A DNA stretch of 7,624 nt from Bauldia sp. (GCA_020442095.1 JAGRKY010000540.1:1-7624), one strand, 5' to 3'; shown: positions 1 to 5,732, counted from the stretch's first letter. Numbers and translations are program-made. Notes: generated from the sequence alone by a model not told the origin.

Positions 1-89
1 CGTCCTACTACCAACGCATGACCATCGGCGGGCTGCTGTTCGCCCTCGTGGTCACGGACGGCATGCTCATGCGCCTGCGGCCGCGCTGA
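1..89 (+). CDS. 3' end of CUT2-type (RbsC-like) sugar ABC transporter permease, partial
   Basis: Only the last 28 codons are inside the window, read in the frame that starts at base 3 and stops with TGA at 87-89. The tail reads SYYQRMTIGGLLFALVVTDG, followed by a short basic end (MRLRPR). A YYQ...GGLL motif, a hydrophobic last helix ending in an Asp, and a basic cytoplasmic tail are what the C-termini of ribose/xylose-type (CUT2) permeases look like. The next gene, 68 bases downstream on the same strand, is a periplasmic sugar-binding protein, which fits the same transporter. The ATPase and the rest of the permease should lie to the left. The call rests on a short tail plus context, so the family is likely but the substrate cannot be read from it. 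Confidence 0.72.
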   Translation, partial: SYYQRMTIGGLLFALVVTDGMLMRLRPR

Positions 90-157
90 GAAACCCGATC
101 AGGCCGCCGGGCCGGCGAACCGGCCATCAGAGTGGAACCGAAAGAGGAACGAAAACA

Positions 158-1105
158 ATGTTTGCTGTGACCAGACTAATTGGCGCCGCGGCCGTCGCGT
201 CGGGACTTCTCGCCGCTCCGATCGCCGCTTCGGCGGAAGACATCGTCATCGGGCACTCCCAGCCGAACCTTGGCTGGCCCTATATCGCAGCGGTCACCAA
301 CGCGCTCGAGGCGGCGGCGGCGGACATGGACGGCGTCGAGGTCGTGACGCTCAGCGCCGACGGCGACATCGCCAAGCAGAGCAGCGATATCAACTCGCTC
401 GTCAATCGCGGCGTCGACGTCCTGCTGGTGACCTCGCTCGACGGCAATGCCGTGATCCCGGCTCTCAAGAAGGCCCATGACGCCGGCATTCCGATCCTCG
501 CCGTCTCCAACGAACCGGCCGAGCCGGGCCAGGCGCTGCTCGCCGGCTATTCCGGTCCGGACGACTATGTCCAGGGCGCCATCGCCGCCGAGCTCCTCAA
601 CGACTCCCTCGGTGGCAAGGGCGGCATCGCGATCATCGAGGGCTCGCCCGGCCAGAGCACGACCCTGCTCCGCACCCAGGGCCTGAAGGACCGCCTCGCC
701 GAGCTCAAATCCGGCATCACCATCCTCGGCGCCCAGACCGCCGACTGGAATCCGGTCAAGGCCAAGGACGTCGCCCAGGCATTCCTGACCGCCTATGGCG
801 ACGACATGGTCGGCGTCTTCGCCCAGGACGACAACACGGGCGCCGCCGCGGCCGAGGTGTTCAAGGCCGCCGGGCGCGGTGACATCAAGGTCGTCGGCAC
901 CGGCGGCACCATCGACGGGCTGAAGGCCATCCGCGACGGCCTGATGTACGGCACGATGGACCAGTCTCCGACGACCGACGCCAAGCAGGCGCTGAAATTC
1001 GCCATCATGCTGGCGAATGGCGAGAGCCTGCCGGAGAAGCGGAACATCATCCCGATGCCCAAGATCACCGCCGAGAATGTCGGCGATTTCAAGGGCGAGT
1101 GGTAG
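158..1105 (+). CDS. Periplasmic sugar-binding protein of an ABC transporter (RbsB-like, Peripla_BP_4 type)
   Basis: This 315-residue protein captures a sugar in the periplasm and delivers it to the membrane permease encoded just upstream. Residues 1-26 are a Sec signal peptide: a short basic start, a hydrophobic core and an ASA|ED cleavage site. The mature protein has the two-lobed fold signature of cluster-B binding proteins. The first lobe opens with DIVIGHSQPN (28-37), then SSDINSLVNRGVDVLLV (75-91) and AHDAGIPILAVSN (107-119). The second lobe holds GVFAQDDNTGAAAAEVFKAA (219-238) and KVVGTGGTIDGLKAIRDG (244-261). The start at 158 is set by AGAGGA at 143-148, nine bases before ATG, and by the signal peptide. 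Family members mostly bind monosaccharides or polyols. The kinase and deaminase downstream suggest an amino sugar or a glycoside that releases one, but the binding residues do not reveal the ligand. The length is normal for the family. Confidence 0.92.
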   Translation: MFAVTRLIGAAAVASGLLAAPIAASAEDIVIGHSQPNLGWPYIAAVTNALEAAAADMDGVEVVTLSADGDIAKQSSDINSLVNRGVDVLLVTSLDGNAVIPALKKAHDAGIPILAVSNEPAEPGQALLAGYSGPDDYVQGAIAAELLNDSLGGKGGIAIIEGSPGQSTTLLRTQGLKDRLAELKSGITILGAQTADWNPVKAKDVAQAFLTAYGDDMVGVFAQDDNTGAAAAEVFKAAGRGDIKVVGTGGTIDGLKAIRDGLMYGTMDQSPTTDAKQALKFAIMLANGESLPEKRNIIPMPKITAENVGDFKGEW

Positions 1106-1124
1106 TCTCGGCGCCTGAGCCAGC

Positions 1125-1150
1125 GTCGGCCGGGAGCCGTCCCGGCCGGC
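1125..1150 (+). other. Strong intercistronic GC hairpin between binding-protein and enzyme genes
   Basis: GTCGGCCGGGA (1125-1135) and TCCCGGCCGGC (1140-1150) pair over 11 positions, including one G-U, around a four-base loop GCCG. It begins 19 bases after the binding-protein stop and lies before the ribosome binding site of the next gene. No T-run follows (ACCTTCCGC), so it is not a textbook intrinsic terminator. In many sugar operons a hairpin at this place protects the abundant binding-protein mRNA from 3' exonucleases and lowers expression of the distal genes. That role is inferred here. Confidence 0.6.
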
Positions 1151-1190
1151 ACCTTCCGCATCGATCCCAGCAGAGAGGGCGCGCCGACCC

Positions 1191-2330
1191 ATGCTCGACC
1201 CACGAGTCGGAATGAAGATCTACGACAATGTCTGGTACACCCGCTTCCGACTCGGGCCGGAGGAGGCCGCCGATATCCTCGCCGGGATGGGCGTCACCTA
1301 TGTCATGGCGCAAAGCCGCCTGCTGCCGATGCAGGACAGCGCGATCGAGAGCGAGATCACGCCGGAGGAGGCCGAACGCTTCGCGACGCTCGACGACCGC
1401 GCCTTCCGCGATGCGCTCCGCTCGCGCGGGATCAGCTATTTCGCCACGCTGAATATCGGCTTCGATCCGAACTTCATCGCCGGCCATCCCGATCTCCTGC
1501 CGACCGACCAGTTCGGCCGGGTCGAGGGAAAGACCGACTGGTACATCGGCCTGCCGCCCGACCGGAAGCCCAATATCGACCACAAGCTCGGCATGCTGGA
1601 GCCCGCCGTCGGCGCGCTTGAGCCGGATGGCGTCCATCTCGGCTTCATCCGCTGGCCCGGCCTCTGGGAGATCTGGCTGCCGGATGTCGACCGGGCGACG
1701 ATGTCGGACTATTGCTACGGCAGGGAAACCCTCACCCGCTTCTCCGCCGATACCGGAATCGACCTGCCGGCGGACGATGCCGTCGCCGCGGCGAAGATCA
1801 TCGCCGGGAAACACCGGCCGGCCTGGCGCGACTGGAAATGCGACATGACGGTCGCGGCGGTCTCGCGCATCCGCGACGCGATCACGGCGATCAAGCCCGA
1901 CATCAAGATCGCCATCAACACCCTGCCTTTCTTCCTCGAGGACTTCGACAACGCGGTCGAGGAGGTCTTCGCCCAGAGCGTGACGCGGCTCGAGCCCGTC
2001 TCGGATGTCTTCGAGGTGATGTCCTATCACCAGATCCTCAGGCGGGACGCCGCCTGGCCGGGCGCCATCGGGTCGGACATCAAGCGGCGCGCCAATGGCG
2101 CCACCACCGTGTGCACCCTGCAGGGCAGCGCGCTCTATCTCGACGGCATGCATGCCGGCCGCGGGCGCGCCGAGGAGATCACCACCGACGAGTTCATCCG
2201 CTCGGTCGACGGCGTCGAGGCCAGCGACGCGGACGGTCTTTGCGTCTTCACCTTCACCGACTTCCTCAACATGCGCGAAACCGAAGACGGCCGCCGGCGC
2301 ATCGACCGGCTCAAGGCATTCCGCCGCTAG
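1191..2330 (+). CDS. Uncharacterised TIM-barrel protein, putative glycoside hydrolase-like
   Basis: I do not recognise a named family with certainty. The 379-residue protein has no signal peptide and should be cytoplasmic. It reads as a (beta/alpha)8 barrel: GMGVTYVMAQSR (32-43), RGISYFATLNIGFDP (79-93), DGVHLGFIRWPGLWE (146-160), IRDAITAIKPDIKIAINTLP (227-246), SDVFEVMSYHQI (271-282) and DADGLCVFTFTDFL (346-359). The GVHLxFIRWP strand and the IKPDIKIAINTLPFF segment recall putative glycosyl hydrolases of the DUF4015/GHL type, where the first motif usually reads (F/L)D(F/Y)xRxP. Here Gly151 sits where that Asp would be expected. The start at 1191 has GAGAGGG (1173-1179) eleven bases upstream; an internal ATG at 1212 (MKIYDNVWYTRF) is a possible alternative. 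Its place between a sugar-binding protein and a sugar kinase/deaminase pair suggests it acts on the imported sugar, as hydrolase, isomerase or epimerase. The reaction is unknown. Confidence 0.72.
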   Translation: MLDPRVGMKIYDNVWYTRFRLGPEEAADILAGMGVTYVMAQSRLLPMQDSAIESEITPEEAERFATLDDRAFRDALRSRGISYFATLNIGFDPNFIAGHPDLLPTDQFGRVEGKTDWYIGLPPDRKPNIDHKLGMLEPAVGALEPDGVHLGFIRWPGLWEIWLPDVDRATMSDYCYGRETLTRFSADTGIDLPADDAVAAAKIIAGKHRPAWRDWKCDMTVAAVSRIRDAITAIKPDIKIAINTLPFFLEDFDNAVEEVFAQSVTRLEPVSDVFEVMSYHQILRRDAAWPGAIGSDIKRRANGATTVCTLQGSALYLDGMHAGRGRAEEITTDEFIRSVDGVEASDADGLCVFTFTDFLNMRETEDGRRRIDRLKAFRR

Positions 2331-2340
2331 GGTCGCGGGC

Positions 2341-3213
2341 TTGTATTTCGGACTGGATATCGGCGGAACGACTCTCAAGGCCGTGGCGGTCGATGCCTCC
2401 GGCAGGATCATCGGCCGCGAGACCCTGCCGGCTGGCGGACGTGTCCCGCGCGAGACGCTCTTCGCTGCCGCGAGGGAAGCGATGGCGGCGGTCGGCGGCG
2501 GCAGGGCGCCGGACCATGTCGGCATCGCCTTCGGCGGTCTCATCCAGCCGGACGGCACCATGCGGACCGACAGCACCAACCTCCCCAACCTCGCCGGCCT
2601 GCCGCTTACGCAGGCCTTCGCCGACATCCTTGGCGTTCCCTGCCGCATCGAGCATGACGGGCGCGCCGCCATGCGCGGCGAGGCCTGGACCGGCGCGGCG
2701 CGCGGCATCCGTAATGCTATGACCGTGACGCTCGGTACCGGAATCGGCGCCGGACTCCTTCTCGACGGCCGCATCCTGGCCGGAGCGCATGGCGGCGCCG
2801 GCGAGATCGGCGTCTGGCATCTGGTCGCCCCGCCCGAGGCCGGCGACTGGCCGACCTTCGAGGACGTCGCCGCGCCCGCCAGCCTTTCGCGACGCGCCGG
2901 ACGCGAATTCGGCGAGCTTTTCACCGCTTGGCGCGCCGGCGGCGGCGACGCCGGTTCGCTCGACAAGGTCTTCGGACTGATCGGCCAGGCGATCGCCAAC
3001 GCCCATCTCATTCTCGATCTCGAGATGGTCGTGGTGATCGGTGGCGTCACGGCGCTCGGCGAGCCGCTCCGCGCTGCGATCGACCGTGCCTGGCTTGCCG
3101 CCTGCCCGGCCGATTTCCGGCGGGACCTGACGATCCGGCTCGGCACGCTCGGCGCCTATGCCGGGGCGATCGGCGCCGCCTCGCTGTGGTGCGAAGAAGA
3201 GACCCGACCATGA
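2341..3213 (+). CDS. ROK-family sugar kinase, zinc-motif-less variant
   Basis: This 290-residue protein is a ROK kinase that should phosphorylate a cytoplasmic hexose with ATP; given NagB next door, glucosamine or N-acetylglucosamine is the likeliest class of substrate. Visible motifs are the ATP/phosphate loop DIGGT (6-10), the catalytic region EHDGRAA (104-110) with Asp106 as the expected base, LGTGIGAG (131-138) and AGEIG (153-157), and a C-terminal VVVIGGVTALGEPL (230-243). Most bacterial ROK proteins follow the GExGH segment with a CxCGxxGC zinc site. Here that stretch (158-182) has no cysteine at all. The start is TTG at 2341, ten bases after the previous stop, with AGGG (2329-2332) overlapping that stop codon. 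The same frame is open further upstream, but the residues there are a low-complexity shadow of the preceding gene and DIGGT would no longer be N-terminal. The stop overlaps the next gene's start. Confidence 0.88.
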   Translation: MYFGLDIGGTTLKAVAVDASGRIIGRETLPAGGRVPRETLFAAAREAMAAVGGGRAPDHVGIAFGGLIQPDGTMRTDSTNLPNLAGLPLTQAFADILGVPCRIEHDGRAAMRGEAWTGAARGIRNAMTVTLGTGIGAGLLLDGRILAGAHGGAGEIGVWHLVAPPEAGDWPTFEDVAAPASLSRRAGREFGELFTAWRAGGGDAGSLDKVFGLIGQAIANAHLILDLEMVVVIGGVTALGEPLRAAIDRAWLAACPADFRRDLTIRLGTLGAYAGAIGAASLWCEEETRP

Positions 3214-3929
3214 AGATCCTCGAAGCCTCCGACTATGCCGACCTCAGCCGCAAGGCCGCCGACATCCTCCTTGCCCAGCTCCGCGGGAAGCCCGATTCCC
3301 TGCTCGTCCTGCCGACCGGAAACACACCGCTCGGCCTCTTCCGCGAGCTGGTACGCGCCGCGAGATCCGGCGCGGCGGACTTCGCGCGGGTCCGCTTCGT
3401 CACCCTCGACGAATATGCCGGGATCGCCGGCAACGACCGCCGGCGGCTGCTTCTCTGGCTCCGGAAGGAACTGCTCGATCCGATCGGCGTCGCCGACGAT
3501 TCCGTGCTCGCCTTCGATCCCTTGGCCGATGCCACGTCTGAGGTTGAGCGCATCGAAGCCGGCATCGCCGAATATGGCGGTGTCGACCTCGCCGTCGTCG
3601 GCCTCGGCCCGAACGGACACCTCGGCTTCAACGAACCCGGCAGTCCCTTCGACAGCCGCGCCAGGCAGGTGCCGCTGACACCGGAATCGATCCGCTCCAA
3701 CGCCGCCTATTGGGGAAGCGAGGCGGATGTTCCGGCTACCGCCTTCACCCTCGGCCTCGGCACCCTGCTGGCCAGCCGCAAGTTGGTCCTGATCGCCAGC
3801 GGTGCGGCGAAAAGGGACATCCTGGCAAGGACGATCGACGGCGGGATTTCACCCGAGGTGCCGGCGACCCTGCTGCGACGTCACCCGGACAGTCTGGCTA
3901 TCGCCGATCGCGCGGCGCTCGGTGGTTGA
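3210..3929 (+). CDS. nagB: Glucosamine-6-phosphate deaminase/isomerase (NagB type)
   Basis: This 239-residue cytosolic enzyme should convert glucosamine-6-phosphate to fructose-6-phosphate and ammonia, feeding amino sugar into glycolysis. Motifs in order are the phosphate-binding LPTGNTPLGLF (34-44), FVTLDEYAG (63-71) with Asp67 as the expected proton-relay base, GLGPNGHLGFNEPGSPFDSR (131-150) with His137 and Glu142, and SGAAKRDIL (197-205) with Lys201. The position equal to Asp141 of the E. coli enzyme is Asn135, as I recall for Gram-positive NagB proteins. The length matches the short (about 240 residue) NagB class; the longer E. coli protein carries a C-terminal allosteric extension that is absent here. 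The ATG at 3210 overlaps the kinase TGA as ATGA, and GAAGAAGAGA (3193-3202) gives a ribosome site, so translation is probably coupled. Homologous 6-phosphogluconolactonases share the fold, but the LDEY and NGHLGFNEP signatures favour the deaminase. Confidence 0.9.
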   Translation: MKILEASDYADLSRKAADILLAQLRGKPDSLLVLPTGNTPLGLFRELVRAARSGAADFARVRFVTLDEYAGIAGNDRRRLLLWLRKELLDPIGVADDSVLAFDPLADATSEVERIEAGIAEYGGVDLAVVGLGPNGHLGFNEPGSPFDSRARQVPLTPESIRSNAAYWGSEADVPATAFTLGLGTLLASRKLVLIASGAAKRDILARTIDGGISPEVPATLLRRHPDSLAIADRAALGG

Positions 3930-3941
3930 GCCATTGCCGGA

Positions 3942-3975
3942 AAAGGGCCTGTGCCGTCCCGGAAAACGGCCCTTT
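3942..3975 (+). terminator. Probable terminator hairpin after the sugar operon
   Basis: AAAGGGCC (3942-3949) and GGCCCTTT (3968-3975) form a perfect eight-pair stem starting 13 bases after the nagB stop. The loop is 18 bases, long for an intrinsic terminator, and the T-run is only the TTT of the stem. The 3' arm is embedded in a near-perfect direct repeat (CCGGAAAAGGGCC at 3937-3949, CCGGAAAACGGCC at 3959-3971). Position supports operon end; the structure is moderate. Confidence 0.45.
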
Positions 3976-4149
3976 GCGCCATCTTCGCCACATTTTCGTG
4001 ACTTGACTGGAACGCGAGTCCTTGGGAAGTGATTTCAGGCAAACGGTCGCTGTAACCGATTGAAGGTGTTGCGGTGAGGGGTGCCTGTGTGTGCTGTTGA
4101 CTCATCCGGTCGCCGGAAGGCATGGATATTTTATTCGTCGCTGGTCGAA

Positions 4150-4177
4150 CCGGTCGTATCCGGGGGGCGCGGACCGG
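4150..4177 (+). other. Possible leader hairpin upstream of the L,D-transpeptidase gene
   Basis: CCGGTC (4150-4155) and GACCGG (4172-4177) pair with a 16-base GC-rich loop, ending about 17 bases before the ribosome binding site. The 277-base spacer before this gene must contain its promoter. TTGACT occurs twice (4003-4008 and 4097-4102), but neither has a convincing -10 box at 16-18 bases, so I do not call a promoter. No leader peptide or riboswitch family is recognised. Confidence 0.22.
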
Positions 4178-4206
4178 CGGCAGACAGGTGAAGTGAGGAT
4201 CATTAA

Positions 4207-4842
4207 TTGAAGATCAAGTCCGGAAGATTTTCGGCCTTGGCCGCGGCTGGCCTGGCCGCCGCGCTCATGGTCGTATCGGTCGCGCCATCCGATGCCGGCC
4301 TGTTCAGCAAGAAGCCGCCGCCGGTCACCTATACCGACGATGAATTCAACAACCTCCCGCCACTCAAGGGCGAGAACCAGCTGGCGCGGAACCTCCGTCG
4401 CACGCCGGTCTTCTACCGCTCCAACTATCCGGCCGGGACCATCATCGTCGACAACTCCGAGCGCTATCTCTACCTGCTCGTCGGCCAGGGCCGGGCACTC
4501 CGCTACGGCGTCGCCGTCGGCCGCGAGGGTTTCGAGTGGGAAGGGTCGATGAAGGTCCGCAAGAAGGTCGAGTGGCCGGACTGGCGGCCGCCCAAGGACA
4601 TGATCGCCCGCGCCAAGGCCGAGGGGAAGACCCTGCCGACGGTGGTCAAGGGCGGTCCGGGCAACCCGCTCGGAGCCCGCGCGCTCTATCTCGGCTTTTC
4701 CGAATACCGCATCCACGGCACCAACGCACCGAAGTCGATCGGCAAATATGCGTCCTCAGGATGCATCCGGATGCTGAACGAGCACATCATCGACGTCTAC
4801 AACAAGACGCCGATCGGCACTCGGGTTGTCGTCATCGAATAG
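4207..4842 (+). CDS. Secreted L,D-transpeptidase (YkuD domain)
   Basis: This 211-residue exported enzyme should form 3-3 cross-links in peptidoglycan or attach proteins to it, acting in the periplasm through a cysteine nucleophile. Residues 1-30 are a signal sequence: basic KIKSGR, then a hydrophobic Ala/Leu/Val stretch (9-26) and probable cleavage near SDA|GLF. The YkuD domain spans roughly 76-211. It opens with GTIIVDNSERYLYLL (77-91) and carries the active site HGTN (170-173) and SSGCIRM (183-189), with His170 and Cys186 as catalytic residues. EWPDWRPPKDM (122-132) and PLGARALYLG (154-163) are usual for this group. The start is TTG at 4207, supported by GAGG (4195-4198) eight bases upstream and by the signal peptide. 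It stands alone between the sugar operon and a convergent gene. The length is normal and all catalytic residues are present. Confidence 0.93.
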   Translation: MKIKSGRFSALAAAGLAAALMVVSVAPSDAGLFSKKPPPVTYTDDEFNNLPPLKGENQLARNLRRTPVFYRSNYPAGTIIVDNSERYLYLLVGQGRALRYGVAVGREGFEWEGSMKVRKKVEWPDWRPPKDMIARAKAEGKTLPTVVKGGPGNPLGARALYLGFSEYRIHGTNAPKSIGKYASSGCIRMLNEHIIDVYNKTPIGTRVVVIE

Positions 4843-4849
4843 CTGATCC

Positions 4850-4876
4850 CGGGAGGACGGCTCGATCGTCCTCCCG
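4850..4876. terminator. Perfect hairpin between convergent genes, probable terminator
   Basis: CGGGAGGACG (4850-4859) and CGTCCTCCCG (4867-4876) form a ten-pair perfect stem with a seven-base loop, starting eight bases after the L,D-transpeptidase stop. There is no T-run on either side, which is common in GC-rich alphaproteobacteria. As the structure is symmetric, it could also stop transcripts arriving from the minus-strand gene that ends at 5004. Confidence 0.62.
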
Positions 4877-4982
4877 CCAATGCCATTCCTTCGCTGCGCT
4901 GTCGGCAATCGCGACCGGTCGCTGTATCGCTTCGGAATGCCCGGGTAGAAGACGTGGGCCTGCCCGACCCCGTGCGTGCACC

Positions 4983-4996
4983 AAACGTTAACGTTT
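4983..4996. repeat. 14-bp perfect AT-rich palindrome in intergenic DNA
   Basis: AAACGTTAACGTTT is a perfect palindrome and also a tandem of two AACGTT units. It lies seven bases beyond the stop of the minus-strand Sel1-like gene, in otherwise GC-rich sequence. With no loop it is a poor RNA hairpin and looks more like a DNA-binding site for a dimeric protein; its central GTTAAC also resembles a CtrA-type TTAAC half-site. No plus-strand gene follows, so what it would regulate is unclear. Confidence 0.4.
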
Positions 4997-5003
4997 TCGC
5001 AAC

Positions 5004-5318
5004 CTAGGCGATTGCATCGACCGGCATACTCCCGCGAGAACCGAGGGCCATGGGACTGATCGAAATGGCATCGGTACGGACGGCGCTGGCACGGCGCCGC
5101 GATTCGGTGACCTGGTCGGCGGACATCTCGCGCAGGAGCTCCTTCTCATGGATGCTGGCATAGGGATTGTTGAAGCCGGCCGCAAGAACCAGCCACTTAT
5201 AGGCTTCGACGACGTCGCCCCGGTTCCAGTGATGGAGGCCGAGCGCGAGCATCTCCTCTTCTTCCTGCGCTGCCTGCGCGGGTGATTCCATCATCCCCGC
5301 GGCATTGACCTCTGACAT
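5004..5318 (-). CDS. Small Sel1-like repeat protein, function unknown
   Basis: The product is 104 residues with no signal peptide or membrane segment. Residues about 24-65 read LALGLHHWNRGDVVEAYKWL, then LAAGFNN and a charged helix ELLREMSADQV. The AYKWLVLAA core, ending in a MSADQVTESRRRA-type cap, is typical of one Sel1-like (TPR-related) repeat as found in short alphaproteobacterial proteins. The N-terminus (1-22) is acidic and looks disordered, and the last 20 residues have no clear structure. I chose ATG at 5318 because AAAGGTG lies just upstream and because an upstream in-frame start at 5384 would add an unrelated basic stretch and fall very near the predicted transcript start. Such repeats usually mediate protein contacts. 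The gene converges on the L,D-transpeptidase gene and has its own promoter. Confidence 0.75.
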   Translation of the reverse strand: MSEVNAAGMMESPAQAAQEEEEMLALGLHHWNRGDVVEAYKWLVLAAGFNNPYASIHEKELLREMSADQVTESRRRASAVRTDAISISPMALGSRGSMPVDAIA

Positions 5319-5401
5319 GAGCACCTTTCCCCGTTTTTGCCGCGAGGCGATTCCCGCACCCGCTCGCATGGGAAAGTCTGGCAAAATTCATTCAAACTCC
5401 A

Positions 5402-5430
5402 ATTAAAATATTAGGTTAACCGGAGGTCAA
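5402..5430 (-). promoter_or_regulatory. Sigma70-type promoter of the Sel1-like gene, with a GGTTAACC site in the spacer
   Basis: On the minus strand TTGACC (5430-5425) is followed after exactly 17 bases by TTTAAT (5407-5402), each matching five of six consensus bases. Transcription would start near 5395, giving a leader of about 75 bases before ATG at 5318. The spacer holds the palindrome GGTTAACC (5414-5421), which resembles a CtrA-type half-site (TTAACC). This AT-rich island stands out in the surrounding GC-rich DNA. Confidence 0.6.
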
Positions 5431-5465
5431 TTCGGCGAATGCGGCGCCGGAGGGCCGGACCGGAA

Positions 5466-5696
5466 TCAGGCGATCACCGGAGACCGCGGGACAGGGACGC
5501 CGGCGCGCTTTGCTTCCGGTGTGTCGTTGTCGATCAGCGTTGCCCAACGCCGCGACCAGGAATGCCAGCCGCCGCAGGCCCAGCATTCGACCGTGTGATT
5601 GGCGAAGGGCATTGTCTCGAAAGTGGCCGTGTCGGCCTCGATACCGGTGGAGATCGTCTGCCCGGTCTTCGGGCATTGGATGGCGATGATGCTCAT
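5466..5696 (-). CDS. Small conserved-looking protein with CP...CxxCG putative zinc ribbon
   Basis: The product is 76 residues and I cannot name it. Cys8 lies in an IQCPKTGQTISTGIE segment (6-20), and Cys38 and Cys41 in ECWACGGWHSWS (37-48), with His45 close by. Two Cys-containing knuckles separated by about 30 residues, the second ending CGGxHxW, suggest a small zinc-binding ribbon. One of the four ligands would have to be a His (His34 or His45), because only three cysteines exist. The C-terminal 25 residues (from about 52) look unstructured and Pro-rich. There is no obvious ribosome binding site before the ATG at 5696, so the start is set by the match of the first knuckle to the N-terminus. 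A different frame in the same place (stop 5416) is a shadow. A role in DNA or RNA binding is possible but is only a guess. Confidence 0.7.
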   Translation of the reverse strand: MSIIAIQCPKTGQTISTGIEADTATFETMPFANHTVECWACGGWHSWSRRWATLIDNDTPEAKRAGVPVPRSPVIA

Positions 5697-5732
5697 GACG
5701 CACGCAACGGAGACTCAAAACGCGTTTCCGCC

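Noticed and set aside
176..1192. 338-codon minus-strand frame opposite the binding-protein gene
   Set aside because: It is the mirror of a gene with a signal peptide and complete family motifs. The product has no domain and the frame is a GC-bias artefact.
2144..2157. 14-bp palindrome CGGCATGCATGCCG
   Set aside because: It lies inside the barrel gene and is accounted for by the codons for a Gly-Met-His-Ala stretch. There is no reason to see a regulatory site.
1089..3146. 685-codon open frame on the minus strand opposite the barrel and kinase genes
   Set aside because: It is antisense to two genes with clear family motifs or barrel pattern, its product is Arg/Pro/Ala/Ser-rich without any recognisable domain, and it spans a gene boundary. 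Long antisense frames are expected when third positions are mostly G or C.
4009..4013. GGAAC as a -35 element of a general-stress EcfG sigma promoter
   Set aside because: The bases 16-17 positions downstream do not read CGTT, so the second half of the motif is missing.
4003..4130. Two TTGACT boxes (4003 and 4097) as promoters for the L,D-transpeptidase gene
   Set aside because: No acceptable -10 box lies 16-18 bases downstream of either. GATATT at 4125-4130 is 22 bases from the second box, too far.
5475..5521. 7-bp inverted repeat CACCGGA / TCCGGTG
   Set aside because: The 33-base loop and coding location make it a likely chance match in GC-rich DNA.
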